From Desulfobacteraceae bacterium (GTDB taxonomy: Bacteria > Desulfobacterota > Desulfobacteria > Desulfobacterales > SURF-7): a DNA stretch of 35,186 bases. The translations under genes and the position numbers were made by a program. This document shows, in pieces, positions 1 through 9,548 of this stretch. A model generated the notes under the pieces. The model had not been told where the DNA came from and made no database searches. It saw nothing but the letters and a program-made list of their open reading frames with translations. The stretch is taken from positions 1 to 35,186 of the forward strand of contig JAUXDD010000003.1 in NCBI GenBank assembly GCA_030618465.1, in the 5' to 3' direction. Numbering within the stretch: the stretch's first letter is position 1; every line of letters starts with the position of its first letter.

Positions 1-43
1 GGAATTCAACTTTGTGGCATGAGGGGGTGAAACGTGATAATCT

Positions 44-81
44 TAAAAACAGAAAGGGCTTAGATTTTCACCTAAGCCCTT
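44..81 (-). terminator. Rho-independent terminator downstream of the tRNA genes
   Basis: Perfect 10-bp inverted repeat AAGGGCTTAG (54-63) / CTAAGCCCTT (72-81) with 8-nt loop, followed on the - strand by a T-rich tract (TTCTGTTTTTAAG). Confidence 0.8.
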
Positions 82-92
82 GATTGTATTTG

Positions 93-170
93 TGGCGTCC
101 CCAAGGGGATTCGAACCCCTGTTGCCGGCGTGAAAGGCCGGTGTCCTGGACCAGGCTAGACGATGGGGAC
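93..170 (-). tRNA. tRNA-Glu (anticodon TTC), CCA encoded
   Basis: Reverse complement GTCCCCATCGTCTAGCCTGGTCCAGGACACCGGCCTTTCACGCCGGCAACAGGGGTTCGAATCCCCTTGGGGACGCCA: paired acceptor stem, GGTTCGAATCC T-arm, anticodon loop CTTTCAC. Confidence 0.95.
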
Positions 171-222
171 GCATATTATCCAGATATAGTTATATCTGAA
201 ATCCTCCCGAACCATGCTAATA

Positions 223-298
223 TGGTGGGCCGTGCGCGACTCGAACGCGCGACTCTCTGCTTAAAAGGCAGATACTCTACCAACTGAGTTAACGGCCC
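223..298 (-). tRNA. tRNA-Lys (anticodon TTT), CCA encoded
   Basis: Reverse complement GGGCCGTTAACTCAGTTGGTAGAGTATCTGCCTTTTAAGGCAGAGAGTCGCGCGTTCGAGTCGCGCACGGCCCACCA: cloverleaf, anticodon loop CTTTTAA. Confidence 0.95.
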
Positions 299-392
299 TC
301 AAAATCAGAAATTTGTATATGTTAATGATAATCTTGTCAATCAAAAAAAACAAAAATAAATTATTTATTTTAAATATGCAAGACCGCTTTTA

Positions 393-1841
393 CTATTTCC
401 GCCAAAATTCCGGCACAAGAAGAATAATTACTGTATAAATTTCAAGCCTGCCAAGAAGCATGCACCATACCAGCAACCATTTGCCGGCCTGGGGAAGCTG
501 CGCATAGTTTTCAACCGGTCCCACCATTCCAAATCCCGGCCCGATATTCCCGATAGATGATGCGACTGCAGTTATAGATGTTAAAAAATCCACGCCCATA
601 CCGGCAAGCAGCACCGAACAAACGGCAAAAAGCCCGATGTATAGCGCCAGGAATCCCAGGACACTCCTGATTACATCTTCAGAGACGGATTTTCCGCCGA
701 TTTTTATACTCTTGACCGCACGGGGATGAACCATTGTAAACATCTCTTTGTAGCAGTATTTGATACAAAGTATGATGCGAATACATTTCATGCCTCCGCC
801 GGTGGAACCGGCAGATGCACCTAAAAACATGCATAGAAAAATAATAACCTGTGACATGGGCGGCCATTTTGTATAATCAGCCGTTACATAACCGGTTGTT
901 GTTATAATGGAAACCACCTGAAAAGCGCCATGTTGGGCTGCCTGGCCCATATCTTCATAAACAGAACCGAAAATATCAACACTCACAATCAGACTGAGAA
1001 TAACAACAAGCAACAGGAAAAAACGACACTCTGAATCACGCCAGAAAGCAAGCGTATTTCCTTTTAAAAACTGAAAATGAAGTGAAAAATTTATACCGGC
1101 CAAAAGCATGAAAATGAAAATGACGGTATCAAAATAGGCGCTGTTAAAATGAGCAATCGATGCGTTTTTGGTGGAAAATCCGCCTGTTGGCATGGTTGTA
1201 AATGTATGGCAGAGTGAGTCGAAAAAACTCATGCCGCCCATCATAAGTAGAATAAGCTCTGCCAGCGAAATCAAGCCATATACTTTCCAGAGTACTTTTG
1301 CCGTATCACTGATTCTGGGTTTAAGCTTGTCCGGGACAGGACTCGGCACTTCCGCCTTATAGAGCTGCATGCCGCCCACCCCTATAAATGGAAGAATCGC
1401 TATGGACAGAACAATGATTCCCATCCCCCCGAGCCACTGGATAAGGCTCCGCCAGAATAAAATGCCTTTAGGGACTGCTTCGATATTTATCAGAACCGAC
1501 GCCCCGGTGGTTGTAAACCCGGAAACCGATTCAAAAATGGAATTGGTAAATGTATCAAATACACCACCGAAGTAAAACGGAAACGCGCTGAACAGGCCTA
1601 CGGCCATCCATCCGAAAGCCACAATCGCCATGCCTTCCCGCTGGCTGATATGCTCTGTTTTTTGATTTCTGGAGCATACACACATGAATGCTCCGGCCAA
1701 AACGGTTATCACCAGGGATTTAAAAAGCGGGCCGACACTTGAATCTGAAAAATAAAGGCCAACAAGAATTGGTAAAATCATAGTCAGACCCAGAAAAAAG
1801 GTCAGGACGCCCACCATATTGAGAATAAACCGCCAGCGCAT
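393..1841 (-). CDS. trkH: TrkH-family potassium uptake protein
   Basis: 482-aa multi-TM protein with repeated selectivity-filter-like segments (SVSGFTTTGASV, TFTTMPTGGFST, STTGGGMKCIR, IGNIGPGFG); start overlaps trkA stop (TAATG). Confidence 0.93.
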   Translation of the reverse strand: MRWRFILNMVGVLTFFLGLTMILPILVGLYFSDSSVGPLFKSLVITVLAGAFMCVCSRNQKTEHISQREGMAIVAFGWMAVGLFSAFPFYFGGVFDTFTNSIFESVSGFTTTGASVLINIEAVPKGILFWRSLIQWLGGMGIIVLSIAILPFIGVGGMQLYKAEVPSPVPDKLKPRISDTAKVLWKVYGLISLAELILLMMGGMSFFDSLCHTFTTMPTGGFSTKNASIAHFNSAYFDTVIFIFMLLAGINFSLHFQFLKGNTLAFWRDSECRFFLLLVVILSLIVSVDIFGSVYEDMGQAAQHGAFQVVSIITTTGYVTADYTKWPPMSQVIIFLCMFLGASAGSTGGGMKCIRIILCIKYCYKEMFTMVHPRAVKSIKIGGKSVSEDVIRSVLGFLALYIGLFAVCSVLLAGMGVDFLTSITAVASSIGNIGPGFGMVGPVENYAQLPQAGKWLLVWCMLLGRLEIYTVIILLVPEFWRK

Positions 1842-3205
1842 TAAAAAAACTCCAGTTTTACGGTAAGAATCTTTTCAATCTTCGAAATGGCCTGCTTCTT
1901 TGCAAAAATAATAACCCTGTCATCCGGTTCAATCACACTTTTCCCTGACGGAATAATAATTTCCTCACCACGAATGATGCCAATAAGAATAGCGCCTTTG
2001 GGAAAGGAGACTTTCATTAACGGCTTGCCCACAATATCCGAAGTTTCAAGGGCGATCGCTTCCAGTACTTCTGCCTGCTCCCCCTTGATTGATATGGCGG
2101 AAAGCACTTTGCCCCGACGGATATGTTGCAGGATGGTATTTATTGCAGAAAGCCTGGGGCTCACAACCTGTTCGATGCCGATGGTTGACATTAAAGGGAA
2201 ATAGCTGAACTTACTGATTCTTGTGATTGTATTTTTTGCTCCCAGACGTTTTGCCAACAATGAAACCAGGATATTTGTCTCTTCATCATGGGTCAGGGTT
2301 ACAACCACATCCATATCCTGTATATTCTCCTCAATTAAAAGATTCTGGTCAGATCCGTCACCGTGAAGTACGATAACCTTGTTTAAATGTTCCGCAAGTT
2401 CCCTGCATCGATCCGGATCTTTTTCAATAATTTTTGTATGGACGGATTTTTCTTCTAAAAGCTTGGCCAGTCTGAACCCTATGCGCCCACCGCCGACAAT
2501 AAACACCCGTTGAAGCGGTTGGGTACGTTTGTCAAAGGCTTCCAGGGTATCTGCCAGTTTATCTTTTTCACTGATAAAATAGACAAGATCACCGGCCATC
2601 AGCCGATCACTTCCTCCTGGAATAATCAATTGCTCTTCCCGAACAATTGCCGCAATAAGGGTTCTCTGTTTACCGATAATTGAAGGCAGATCGGAAAGAC
2701 TTGCTCCGGCCAGTCGCGCATCCTTGTCAATGCGTATCCCCACAAATTTGACCCGGCCGTCCGCGAACTCCCCCACATCAACTGCACCAGGCACGCTCAT
2801 AAGCCGTTCAATGGTTTTTATAACCTCGATCTCCGGATTAATAATCCGGTCAATATGCGGGGATTTTCCCCGAAAATTGTCGTGATAGCTGTCAAAATCT
2901 CCATTTCTGACCCGTGCAAGTTTAATGGTTGCCGGGGATATGATATCTGCAACAAGGCATGCAACAAGGTTGATTTCATCACTGTCTGTAACGGCAAGAA
3001 GTATCTCGGCCTCTTTGATACCGGCCTCTTTAAGAACCGCCGGACTGCTCCCGGACCCGATGAGACTCTGGACATCAATATTTTCCGACACCCGTTTGAC
3101 TGCGTCAGCATCACTATCAACAACTATAACATTTTTATTTTCAAGGGCAAGGCGGCTCGCAATATTATAACCAACCTCCCCTGCCCCTACGATTACAACT
3201 TTCAA
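1841..3205 (-). CDS. trkA: Trk system potassium transport protein TrkA (two RCK/TrkA-N + TrkA-C modules)
   Basis: Two Rossmann motifs (VVIVGAGEVGYNIA, VFIVGGGRIGFRLA). Best start is TTG at 3205 preceded by AGGAG; the ORF-track start at 3346 adds a non-homologous-looking N-terminus. Confidence 0.92.
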   Translation of the reverse strand: MKVVIVGAGEVGYNIASRLALENKNVIVVDSDADAVKRVSENIDVQSLIGSGSSPAVLKEAGIKEAEILLAVTDSDEINLVACLVADIISPATIKLARVRNGDFDSYHDNFRGKSPHIDRIINPEIEVIKTIERLMSVPGAVDVGEFADGRVKFVGIRIDKDARLAGASLSDLPSIIGKQRTLIAAIVREEQLIIPGGSDRLMAGDLVYFISEKDKLADTLEAFDKRTQPLQRVFIVGGGRIGFRLAKLLEEKSVHTKIIEKDPDRCRELAEHLNKVIVLHGDGSDQNLLIEENIQDMDVVVTLTHDEETNILVSLLAKRLGAKNTITRISKFSYFPLMSTIGIEQVVSPRLSAINTILQHIRRGKVLSAISIKGEQAEVLEAIALETSDIVGKPLMKVSFPKGAILIGIIRGEEIIIPSGKSVIEPDDRVIIFAKKQAISKIEKILTVKLEFF

Positions 3206-3414
3206 AAGGTTTCTCCTGTTTTTTATTACCTGATATTTTATAGTTGATATCACCACTAAATACAATATACAAATATGTTTCTGTTTTTTCAATGCATTGG
3301 TGTGAATAGTGGTTGTGACAGACACGAGTCCTGTGATAAGATACACGCATTATACCATAAAAGGGATTTGTGAAAAACGATTAAACACATGTGATTAAAT
3401 TAGGAGCAGGTATT

Positions 3415-4644
3415 ATGATAGACCAGATTATTGTGCTGATTTTTATGCTTTGTCTTTCAGCTTTTTTCTCTTCAGCTGAAACAGCCCTGTTTTCCATCAG
3501 CAAAGTAAAAGCCGCTCATATTGCCAAAGATGAAAATAAAACGAACGTTCTAATAAAAAACATGAAAGAAGACCCCCACAAACTGCTTACGACAATTCTT
3601 ATTGGAAATAATCTGGTAAATGTGGGAGCCTCCGCACTGGCAACGGTCATTACAATGCAATATATTTCAAACAATGCAATAAGCATTGCAACAGGTATCA
3701 TGACATTCCTCATCCTGGTGTTTGGTGAAATAATCCCCAAAACCATAGCCACCAGGAACAATACTATAGTAGCAAAACTTGTGATTCACCCGTTGTACTG
3801 GCTCTCCATTTTATTTTCTCCTGCAATCATTTTTTTAAATTTTATTCCGAAAATATCCGGCAAAATAAAAAAACCTCCCAGGGTAACAGAAGATGAACTG
3901 ATAACAATGGTTGAGGTTGTTGAGGAGGAAGGGGCAATAAAAGGCGAAGAAAAAGAGCTCATCCAGAATATTATAAGATTTGATGACACCAGTGCTTCAG
4001 CCATTATGACATCAAGCGCAGACATGTTTGTTATTAATGCCCGGGAAAAACTGAAACTGGAAGACATCATCAAATCCGGATATTCAAGAATTCCTGTAAT
4101 TGAAGGGGATATGAACAAAGTAATCGGTATCATAAACATCAAGGATCTTTTTAAACATCTGACGTTATCAGGAGATGAAATTGATGTGAGAAAAGTCATG
4201 CACAAGCCCTATTTTATTCCTGAAAACAAAAAAATTGACACGCTGCTGCACCAGTTTAAAAGAAGGAAACACCATATCGCCGTTGTTGTGGATGAGCATG
4301 GAGAAGTCACCGGTGTCGTAACGCTTGAAGATGTTCTTGAGGAACTTGTGGGAGAAATAATTGACGAAACCGATAAAATTGAGCATCATATCACACAAAC
4401 TCAGAATAAAGAGTGGATTGTTCTGGGCAAATCTGAAATTGATAAGGTAAACGACGCTATTCCCATGGAAATTCCTGAATCCAATGAATATGAAACCTTT
4501 TCAGGATTTATACTTAAAAATATCGGAAAAATTCCCGGTACAAAGGAGAAATTTACGATTGGTGAATTTGATATTACCGTAAAAGAAAAAGAACGAAACA
4601 GAATTAAGACATTTGTAGTAAGACAAAGACAGTCATCAAAATAA
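3415..4644 (+). CDS. CNNM/CBS/CorC-HlyC family transporter (hemolysin-like)
   Basis: N-terminal DUF21/CNNM-type TM domain (AFFSSAETALFSISK, IPKTIATRNN), CBS pair, C-terminal CorC_HlyC-like domain; ATG at 3415 preceded by AGGAG (ORF track start 3391). Confidence 0.88.
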   Translation: MIDQIIVLIFMLCLSAFFSSAETALFSISKVKAAHIAKDENKTNVLIKNMKEDPHKLLTTILIGNNLVNVGASALATVITMQYISNNAISIATGIMTFLILVFGEIIPKTIATRNNTIVAKLVIHPLYWLSILFSPAIIFLNFIPKISGKIKKPPRVTEDELITMVEVVEEEGAIKGEEKELIQNIIRFDDTSASAIMTSSADMFVINAREKLKLEDIIKSGYSRIPVIEGDMNKVIGIINIKDLFKHLTLSGDEIDVRKVMHKPYFIPENKKIDTLLHQFKRRKHHIAVVVDEHGEVTGVVTLEDVLEELVGEIIDETDKIEHHITQTQNKEWIVLGKSEIDKVNDAIPMEIPESNEYETFSGFILKNIGKIPGTKEKFTIGEFDITVKEKERNRIKTFVVRQRQSSK

Positions 4645-4671
4645 GACGGCAGATACCATTATACTCAGGAT

Positions 4672-5862
4672 ATGATTATGGGAAAAAATTATAGCAGCGG
4701 CTTCAAGGCGGCAGGAATTGCCTCAGGGCTGAAAAAAAACGGGGGAAAAGATCTTGGAATGATTTTTTCAGAGGTCCCCGCAAGTGTTGCAGGCATATTC
4801 ACCACAAACAAAGTACAGGCCAGTTCCGTAATTCTTGCCAGAAAACGAATTCAATCCGGTACTTGCCAGGCAATTATAGTTAACAGCGGAAATGCTAACT
4901 GCTGCACAGGCAGCAAGGGTATGCAGGATACACTGTCCATGTCAGGATTTGCTTCTGCAGAACTTGAAATTCCAGACGAACATGTACTGGTAGCATCTAC
5001 CGGAGTTATTGGAGAACCGATCCCCCTTGACAAAATTAAATCCGCTGTACCGGATCTTATTCATGAGCTGAAGCCGGATGGGATCGCAGATCTTGCCGAA
5101 TCTATCATGACTACTGATACAGTGCCAAAGGTGGTTACAGCCACCGGGAAAATTGGAGGAAAATCATATGCAGTGACCGGAGTGGCAAAAGGCTCCGGCA
5201 TGATACGTCCAAATATGGCGACAATGCTTTGCTTTGTCTGGACAGATATAAAAATTTCACCGGCCGTACTCCAGGAAGCACTTCTGGCATCAGCGGATAA
5301 ATCGTTTAACAGGATTACGATAGACGGCGATACCAGTACCAACGACATGGCGATTATCATGGCAAACGGTTTGTCTGATGCTGTGGTAAACGGCGCATCT
5401 CAAGTTGAGTCCTTCCGGGCTGTGCTTGACGATGTTTTAATAAAACTGGCCCGAATGATCGTAAAAGACGGCGAAGGCGCCACAAAAATGGTTGAGATAA
5501 CTGTCAAAGGTGCTGAATCCGATGCGGACGCGATTAAAGTTGCCGAAACCGTTGCACACTCAAATCTTGTTAAAACTGCCTTTTTCGGAGAGGATGCCAA
5601 CTGGGGGCGTATTATTGCCGCAGCCGGCAGAGCGGGTGTGCCTGTTTTACCTGACAGCATAGACATTTTTTTTGATGACGTCCAGATGGTAAAAGACAGC
5701 ATGGGATGCGGCAAAGCTGTCGAAGCTGAAACGACCAGGATTCTTAAAAAACCGGAGTTTGGCATTGTAATTGATCTGAATATGGGGGAAGGGGAAGCGT
5801 CAGTAGTAACCTGTGATTTTTCGATCGACTATGTAAAAATAAATGCTGACTACCGAACTTGA
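4672..5862 (+). CDS. argJ: Bifunctional glutamate N-acetyltransferase / ornithine acetyltransferase ArgJ
   Basis: ArgJ hallmarks: NSGNANCCTG, KGSGMIRPNMATML autocleavage motif, DGDTSTND, EDANWGRI. The start could also be ATG 4678. Confidence 0.95.
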   Translation: MIMGKNYSSGFKAAGIASGLKKNGGKDLGMIFSEVPASVAGIFTTNKVQASSVILARKRIQSGTCQAIIVNSGNANCCTGSKGMQDTLSMSGFASAELEIPDEHVLVASTGVIGEPIPLDKIKSAVPDLIHELKPDGIADLAESIMTTDTVPKVVTATGKIGGKSYAVTGVAKGSGMIRPNMATMLCFVWTDIKISPAVLQEALLASADKSFNRITIDGDTSTNDMAIIMANGLSDAVVNGASQVESFRAVLDDVLIKLARMIVKDGEGATKMVEITVKGAESDADAIKVAETVAHSNLVKTAFFGEDANWGRIIAAAGRAGVPVLPDSIDIFFDDVQMVKDSMGCGKAVEAETTRILKKPEFGIVIDLNMGEGEASVVTCDFSIDYVKINADYRT

Positions 5863-6613
5863 TTTTATACTGACAAACAGCGCTATGATTATCGATAACG
5901 ATTCCCAGCCACCAATGATGCGGTTACAAAAATTTCTTTCAACGGCCGGTATATGTTCCAGGAGAAAAGCAGAAGAATTCATCAGCGCCGGCCGCATTAG
6001 TGTTAACGGTTCAATTATAACCCGGCCCGGCACCAAGGTCCATCCCCATAATGATGTTGTTAAATTTGACGGCAAGCCGGTAGAATTCAGTCAGAAGCTT
6101 ATTTATATTGCCCTTAACAAACCGGAAGGATATGTTACCAGTTGCAGCCGTCAAAAGGACCCGATTGTCCTGGACCTCCTTGACATTCCCCTGCGGATTT
6201 ACCCGGTTGGTCGTCTTGACAAAGATTCGTGTGGACTCCTCCTGATAACCAATGACGGGAATCTGCACCAGAGGCTTTCCCATCCTTCATTTGATCATGA
6301 AAAAGAATATGATGTAACCGTTGCCCTGCCGATTTCAAACAGCGATCTTGATCGCATGGCAAGGGGGATGCACATCCTTGGGACAAAAACACGGTCGGCT
6401 GTTGTCAGGCGGATTTCAGGAAAACGATTCCGCATTACTTTAAAAGAAGGAAGGAATCGTCAGATCCGCCGGATGGTCAGAAAAATAAAAAACAACGTAG
6501 TTATTCTGCAACGGGTAAGGATTGCCACTATAAAGCTTGGCAACCTTCCAAAGGGAAAATGGAGACACCTGTCGGAAAAAGAAAATAAGGGTCTCTTAAA
6601 AAGTTCTATCTGA
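5843..6613 (+). CDS. RsuA/RluB-family pseudouridine synthase
   Basis: S4 domain (MRLQKFLSTAGICSRRKAEEFI), catalytic YPVGRLDKDSCGLLLITNDG, KEYDV, RNRQIRRM. True start probably downstream (ATG 5885 or 5915/5918) rather than inside argJ. Confidence 0.85.
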   Translation: MLTTELDFILTNSAMIIDNDSQPPMMRLQKFLSTAGICSRRKAEEFISAGRISVNGSIITRPGTKVHPHNDVVKFDGKPVEFSQKLIYIALNKPEGYVTSCSRQKDPIVLDLLDIPLRIYPVGRLDKDSCGLLLITNDGNLHQRLSHPSFDHEKEYDVTVALPISNSDLDRMARGMHILGTKTRSAVVRRISGKRFRITLKEGRNRQIRRMVRKIKNNVVILQRVRIATIKLGNLPKGKWRHLSEKENKGLLKSSI

Positions 6614-6674
6614 TTATCTCCCGCTGTTTCCTCTCTATAAAACCGGTTCAACCATATTGCTATCGTTTTTATTA

Positions 6675-8273
6675 CTACATTCTGTTCGTAAGCTTCCGGA
6701 AATAACTCTCATTTTCCACTAACACAACCGCATCGTCAAACTTGATCAGGTTATTATTATACAACTTTGAAAGGGCTGATTCTAAAGATGTATAATCTTC
6801 CGACCCCATCTGCATCTGGCTGCGAATCTGGTGGGTTTTATTGTCTCTGATCATCTGTTTAATCTTGCTGCTGTTTATCAGCTTTTCAATCGCCAGGATC
6901 ATCCCTTTCCCATCTTTTCTCGGCACCAGACGCTGCGAAATACATAATTGCAAAGTATTTGCCAGCATCGACCTGATCAATGCCTGCTGGTGGGTCGGAA
7001 ACATGTTAACCACTTTTTCGATAATGGATGTGGTATTGTTGGCATGGACGGTGCTGATCACCAGATGCCCGGTTTCGGCAGCGTGAAGAGCAATTTCAAA
7101 GGACTCAATATCTCTCATTTCCCCAATCACGATAACATCAGGCGCCTGTCGCAAAACATGCCTTAATCCCTGAGCAAACGAATTCGTATCCCGGCTGACT
7201 TCCCTTTGATTCACATTGCTCATCTTATGCTCATGCAGGTATTCAATGGGATCCTCAAGTGTTACGATATTACATCTTCTATGCGTATTAATAATATTTA
7301 CGAGCGCGCTCAACGTTGTTGTCTTGCCGTGGCCGGACGCACCGGTTATCAAGATCAAGCCCTGAATTCTTAATACAAAGTCTTTCATCCATTCCGGAAT
7401 ATTCAGCTCTTTTAATGAAGGAATCTTATCAACAACCGGCCGGATAGCGATGGAAATCGAATTTCTCTGCCTGTAAACATTTACCCGGAATCTTCCAATG
7501 CCTGGAAAAGGTACGGCAAAATCATGGTCACTTCTTTTACTGAATATCTCCCAGTCCCTGTCAGGCATCAGTTCTTTTGCGTATTTTTCGCAATCTTCAG
7601 GCGTAAGCGGGTCCATTGCCAGCCTGTTTACGTCATTGTATAATTTTATGGAGGGCGCAACACCTGCGGTGAGAAGCATATCACTTGCATCGGACTTCAT
7701 CAGGTACTTCAACAATATCTGGAGATCAGCGGCTTTGTTTTCTTTACGCGCCCTTCCCAGCTCCCTTACATTCTTTGCAATATCTTTACCCTTCAGCGTT
7801 CCTCTGGGATTTGTCTGAAGGATCTCCTGGGCAGCCTTCATCATAAACGCGGGCACGATTACAGGATGGATCTTTTTCCCAAGCTCAAACTCCAGTTCTG
7901 TGATGATCACCACATCAACCGGATTCAGCATGGCAATGGTCACTGAATTTTTATCCGCTTCAACCGGCAGGACATTGAGGGCCAGGATCTTTTCAAGGGG
8001 CAGGCACCTGACAACTTTCATATCAATATCTCTATGGATAAGGTTAGAGGAAGGAAATCCAAAAGATCTGCTTAAAACACTTAACAGATCATCAATGGAG
8101 ATATACCCCATCTGAAGAAGAATAGAGCCGATCTGCCCTTCACCCATCTGCCGCTGCCACTTCAGTGCCTGCTGAAGCTGTTTTTTATTAATCAGTCCCT
8201 GCTCAACCAGCATGTCACCGAATCGTTTTTTCTTTGCGCTTTCTTTTTTCGAGGCCTGTGGCGTTTTTACCAT
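6675..8273 (-). CDS. PilT/GspE-superfamily ATPase with N-terminal MshEN-like domain
   Basis: Walker A GASGHGKTT, Walker B VIVIGEMRD, AETGHLVISTVHANN, plus N-terminal RFGDMLVEQGLINKKQLQQALKWQ resembling the MshEN motif. 4-nt-type ATGGTAA overlap with the HIT stop. Confidence 0.85.
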   Translation of the reverse strand: MVKTPQASKKESAKKKRFGDMLVEQGLINKKQLQQALKWQRQMGEGQIGSILLQMGYISIDDLLSVLSRSFGFPSSNLIHRDIDMKVVRCLPLEKILALNVLPVEADKNSVTIAMLNPVDVVIITELEFELGKKIHPVIVPAFMMKAAQEILQTNPRGTLKGKDIAKNVRELGRARKENKAADLQILLKYLMKSDASDMLLTAGVAPSIKLYNDVNRLAMDPLTPEDCEKYAKELMPDRDWEIFSKRSDHDFAVPFPGIGRFRVNVYRQRNSISIAIRPVVDKIPSLKELNIPEWMKDFVLRIQGLILITGASGHGKTTTLSALVNIINTHRRCNIVTLEDPIEYLHEHKMSNVNQREVSRDTNSFAQGLRHVLRQAPDVIVIGEMRDIESFEIALHAAETGHLVISTVHANNTTSIIEKVVNMFPTHQQALIRSMLANTLQLCISQRLVPRKDGKGMILAIEKLINSSKIKQMIRDNKTHQIRSQMQMGSEDYTSLESALSKLYNNNLIKFDDAVVLVENESYFRKLTNRM

Positions 8274-8611
8274 TTAGCGTCTCCTTCCCAGCCCCCCACC
8301 AGATGCTGGTGGAGATGAAAAATCATTTGGCCACCGCCGTTTTCCACATTAAAAAGTAGCTTGTAACCGGACTGATCAATACCCTCGCGTTTTGCCATCT
8401 CTTTGCCAAGCATTGCCATTTCCCCGACAATGATTTTGTCTTCCTCTGTAAGATCATTTATACTCCGGATATGTTTTTTAGGAACAATCAGAAGATGGAC
8501 CGGCGACTGGGGATTTATATCCCTGAACACAACTAACATATCATCTTCATATAAAAAATCCGTGGGAATTTCTTTGTTTGCAATTTTGCAGAACAGACAA
8601 TCTTTTTCCAT
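8267..8611 (-). CDS. HIT-family (HINT-like) nucleotide-binding protein
   Basis: CLFCKI...PHLLIVPKKHI and histidine triad FHLHQHLVGG; ATG at 8611 preceded by GGAGGT (ORF track extends to 8632). Confidence 0.9.
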   Translation of the reverse strand: MEKDCLFCKIANKEIPTDFLYEDDMLVVFRDINPQSPVHLLIVPKKHIRSINDLTEEDKIIVGEMAMLGKEMAKREGIDQSGYKLLFNVENGGGQMIFHLHQHLVGGWEGDAKW

Positions 8612-8667
8612 ACGCTTATTACCTCCGGACAATTAGTCTGTGACCCATTATAACACAATCAGGCAAA

Positions 8668-8850
8668 TTAATAAATTATTGTTTTTATTGAAGACGTTAC
8701 CACCAACACAGCTGGCCATCCCAGGGCTCGTACCAGTTTGACGATTGGATCACCAGGCACAAATTCTTCTGCTTTGGACATTCTTTTTCTGTCGGTCACA
8801 ACAAGGTTGAAATCACCTTTCCTGAACTGATCGATGATTCCATTTGCCTC
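8668..8850 (-). pseudogene. Possible response-regulator receiver-domain relic
   Basis: Open - strand frame (stop at 8851-8853 upstream, TAA at 8668-8670) reading EANGIIDQFRKGDFNLVVTDRKRMSKAEEFVPGDPIVKLVRALGWPAVLVVTSSIKTIIY; resembles the middle of a REC domain (NG..A...F..GDFDLV.TD..M.....PV.VVTS). Overlaps aat 3' end out of frame. Confidence 0.35.
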
Positions 8851-9511
8851 TCAGCGTAGGAGCGGCCACTGCTTTTTCAAGTTGATTTAAAAATAACTGC
8901 CGCGGGATTTCCTTTGCACCGAATCGAATTAAATGATCGGTTGTTACCTGGCAGTCAATTATTTTAAACGATAATTTTTTGAGAAATTCAACCAGCATTA
9001 CAAACGCCACTTTTGAGGCATTGCTTTTTCGTGTAAACATTGACTCCCCAAAAAAACATTTCCCCATGGAGACGCCGTACAAGCCGCCGGCAAGCTCACC
9101 TTCATACCATGCTTCAACTGAATGCGCATACCCTGATGCATGAAGTTTCCCGTAAGCCGTTATCATATCTTCGCCAATCCATGTTCCCTCACTATTGTCC
9201 AGCCGGGCTTCCGCACACGCGGAAATGACCTGCGCAAAAGCCGTGTCCATGGTCACATGGAATATGTTTTTACTGATTGTTTTTTTTAAACTTTTTGATA
9301 CGTTAATGTCCTCAGGATACAGGACAAGGCGGGGGTCCGGTGACCACCACAGAATTGGTCCACTATCAGAAAACCAGGGGAAAATGCCCATCTGATAAGC
9401 AAGCAGCAGGCGTTTTGCACTTAGATCACCACCTATCGCGAGCAAACCATCTCCCCCTGCATTTTCTGGAAGAGGAAACTCAATCCTGTCAGACAAGAAA
9501 TACACCGGCAT
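8813..9511 (-). CDS. aat: Leucyl/phenylalanyl-tRNA--protein transferase
   Basis: Aat signature: GGDLSAKRLLLAYQMGIFPWFSDSGPILWWSPDPR, GGLYGVSMGKCFFGESMF, DCQVTTDHLIRFGAKEIPR. Confidence 0.95.
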   Translation of the reverse strand: MPVYFLSDRIEFPLPENAGGDGLLAIGGDLSAKRLLLAYQMGIFPWFSDSGPILWWSPDPRLVLYPEDINVSKSLKKTISKNIFHVTMDTAFAQVISACAEARLDNSEGTWIGEDMITAYGKLHASGYAHSVEAWYEGELAGGLYGVSMGKCFFGESMFTRKSNASKVAFVMLVEFLKKLSFKIIDCQVTTDHLIRFGAKEIPRQLFLNQLEKAVAAPTLRGKWNHRSVQER

Positions 9512-9548
9512 GTATGGTTACTGTTTGTGGTTGAAATACTTCACGACA

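Noticed and set aside
84-287. 67-aa + strand ORF
   Set aside because: It is a translation across the antisense of the tRNA-Glu and tRNA-Lys genes (GDSNPC..., RARLERATLCL), a well-known annotation artefact.
93-298. tRNA pair as a possible integration site for a genomic island
   Set aside because: No integrase, no direct repeat of a tRNA 3' end and no phage-like genes were seen; the flanking genes are housekeeping.
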